Shown here: positions 33,020 to 33,184 of the stretch, piece by piece
How positions within the stretch are numbered: position 1 is the first letter of the stretch
How the letters are laid out: every line of letters begins with the position of its first letter
Origin: Sporolactobacillus sp. CQH2019
Lineage (GTDB): Bacteria; Bacillota; Bacilli; Bacillales; Sporolactobacillaceae
Assembly (NCBI RefSeq): GCF_028765345.1
Contig: NZ_JARAJZ010000015.1
Span: 52,306 to 85,489, forward strand
DNA length: 33,184 nucleotides
Direction of reading: 5' to 3'
The notes under the pieces: model-generated
The model's database searches: none
What the model saw: the letters and a program-made list of their open reading frames with translations, nothing else
What the model was told of the DNA's origin: nothing
Program-made: the position numbers and the translations under genes

Positions 33020-33048
33020 TTGACATAATTCGACAGAAGAGGTAAACT
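33020..33048 (+). promoter_or_regulatory. rRNA operon promoter P3
   Basis: TTGACA (33020-33025) and TAAACT (33043-33048) have a 17-bp spacer, the third such promoter spaced roughly 110 bp from the last. No palindrome is present in this spacer. Confidence 0.85.
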
Positions 33049-33054
33049 AATTAA

Positions 33055-33184
33055 GTTGCTTTTTGGAATGTTCCTTGAAAACTGAACAAAAGCCAAGCGC
33101 AATTGAGAAGGGGCCCACCCTTCAATCAATTCAAACAGCTGAGGAATCAAACACGGAAACAACGGATCTGCGGATCCGAAGCAA
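33055..33184 (+). other. Start of the rRNA leader (precursor 16S 5' region), cut by the window edge
   Basis: The segment TGTTCCTTGAAAACTGAACA (33069-33088) is the conserved leader motif found before 16S rRNA genes of Bacillales and is related to the boxA-type antitermination region. A hairpin around GGGGCCCACCC (33110-33120) follows. The 16S gene should begin beyond the right edge. The three promoters above and the perR neighbourhood support this reading. Confidence 0.8.

Overview
The window looks like a chromosomal segment of an endospore-forming, low-to-mid GC Bacillales bacterium. Spore genes are present: a gamma-type SASP, the cortex muramic-lactam enzyme PdaA, and yfhP-mutY-sspE synteny. 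Many genes keep Bacillus subtilis neighbours (yfkJ-I-H, yfkF, yfkD, pdaA, recX-yfhH, gsaB-bcp-perR next to an rRNA operon, a lia operon). Proteins are clearly diverged from Bacillus, so a sister family such as Sporolactobacillaceae is plausible. That placement is a guess from gene content, not a computed one.

Layout. 1-370: a degenerate 21-bp tandem repeat and a terminator. 371-3067 (minus): a VIT-type iron/manganese transporter and an M3 oligoendopeptidase. 3282-5319 (plus): a yfkJ-like phosphatase, a small membrane-anchored protein and a YihY-family membrane protein. 5520-7688: a VanZ-like protein, tail-to-tail with a thioredoxin-fold protein, then a YfkF-type MFS transporter. 7889-10075: divergent mtnU and mtnE (methionine salvage). 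10211-12179: yfkD, an SE1561-family gene and pdaA. 12241-12639: a non-coding block with a dense cluster of DnaA boxes. 12884-14080: recX and yfhH. 14271-16704: divergent yfhP and mutY, then a very short sspE. 16973-22594: a peptide ABC transporter in the order ATPase-ATPase-permease-permease-binding protein. 22808-26406 (minus): liaI-liaH-liaF-liaS-liaR, an envelope-stress system without liaG. 26937-29016 (minus): gsaB and a CoA pyrophosphatase. 29135-32054 (plus): a zinc-less MDR oxidoreductase, bcp and perR. 32802-33184: three tandem rRNA promoters and the start of a 16S leader, with the rRNA genes beyond the right edge.

Most genes are conserved housekeeping, stress or sporulation genes, and I see no phage, transposon, CRISPR array, tRNA or defence island. 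The unexpected content is mainly non-coding. It comprises a DnaA-box cluster far from any dnaA gene, palindromes filling the spacers of two of the three rRNA promoters, hairpins that enclose the Shine-Dalgarno sequences of liaF and pdaA, two Fur-family operators in the perR leader, a structured region between bcp and perR, and the tandem repeat at the left edge.
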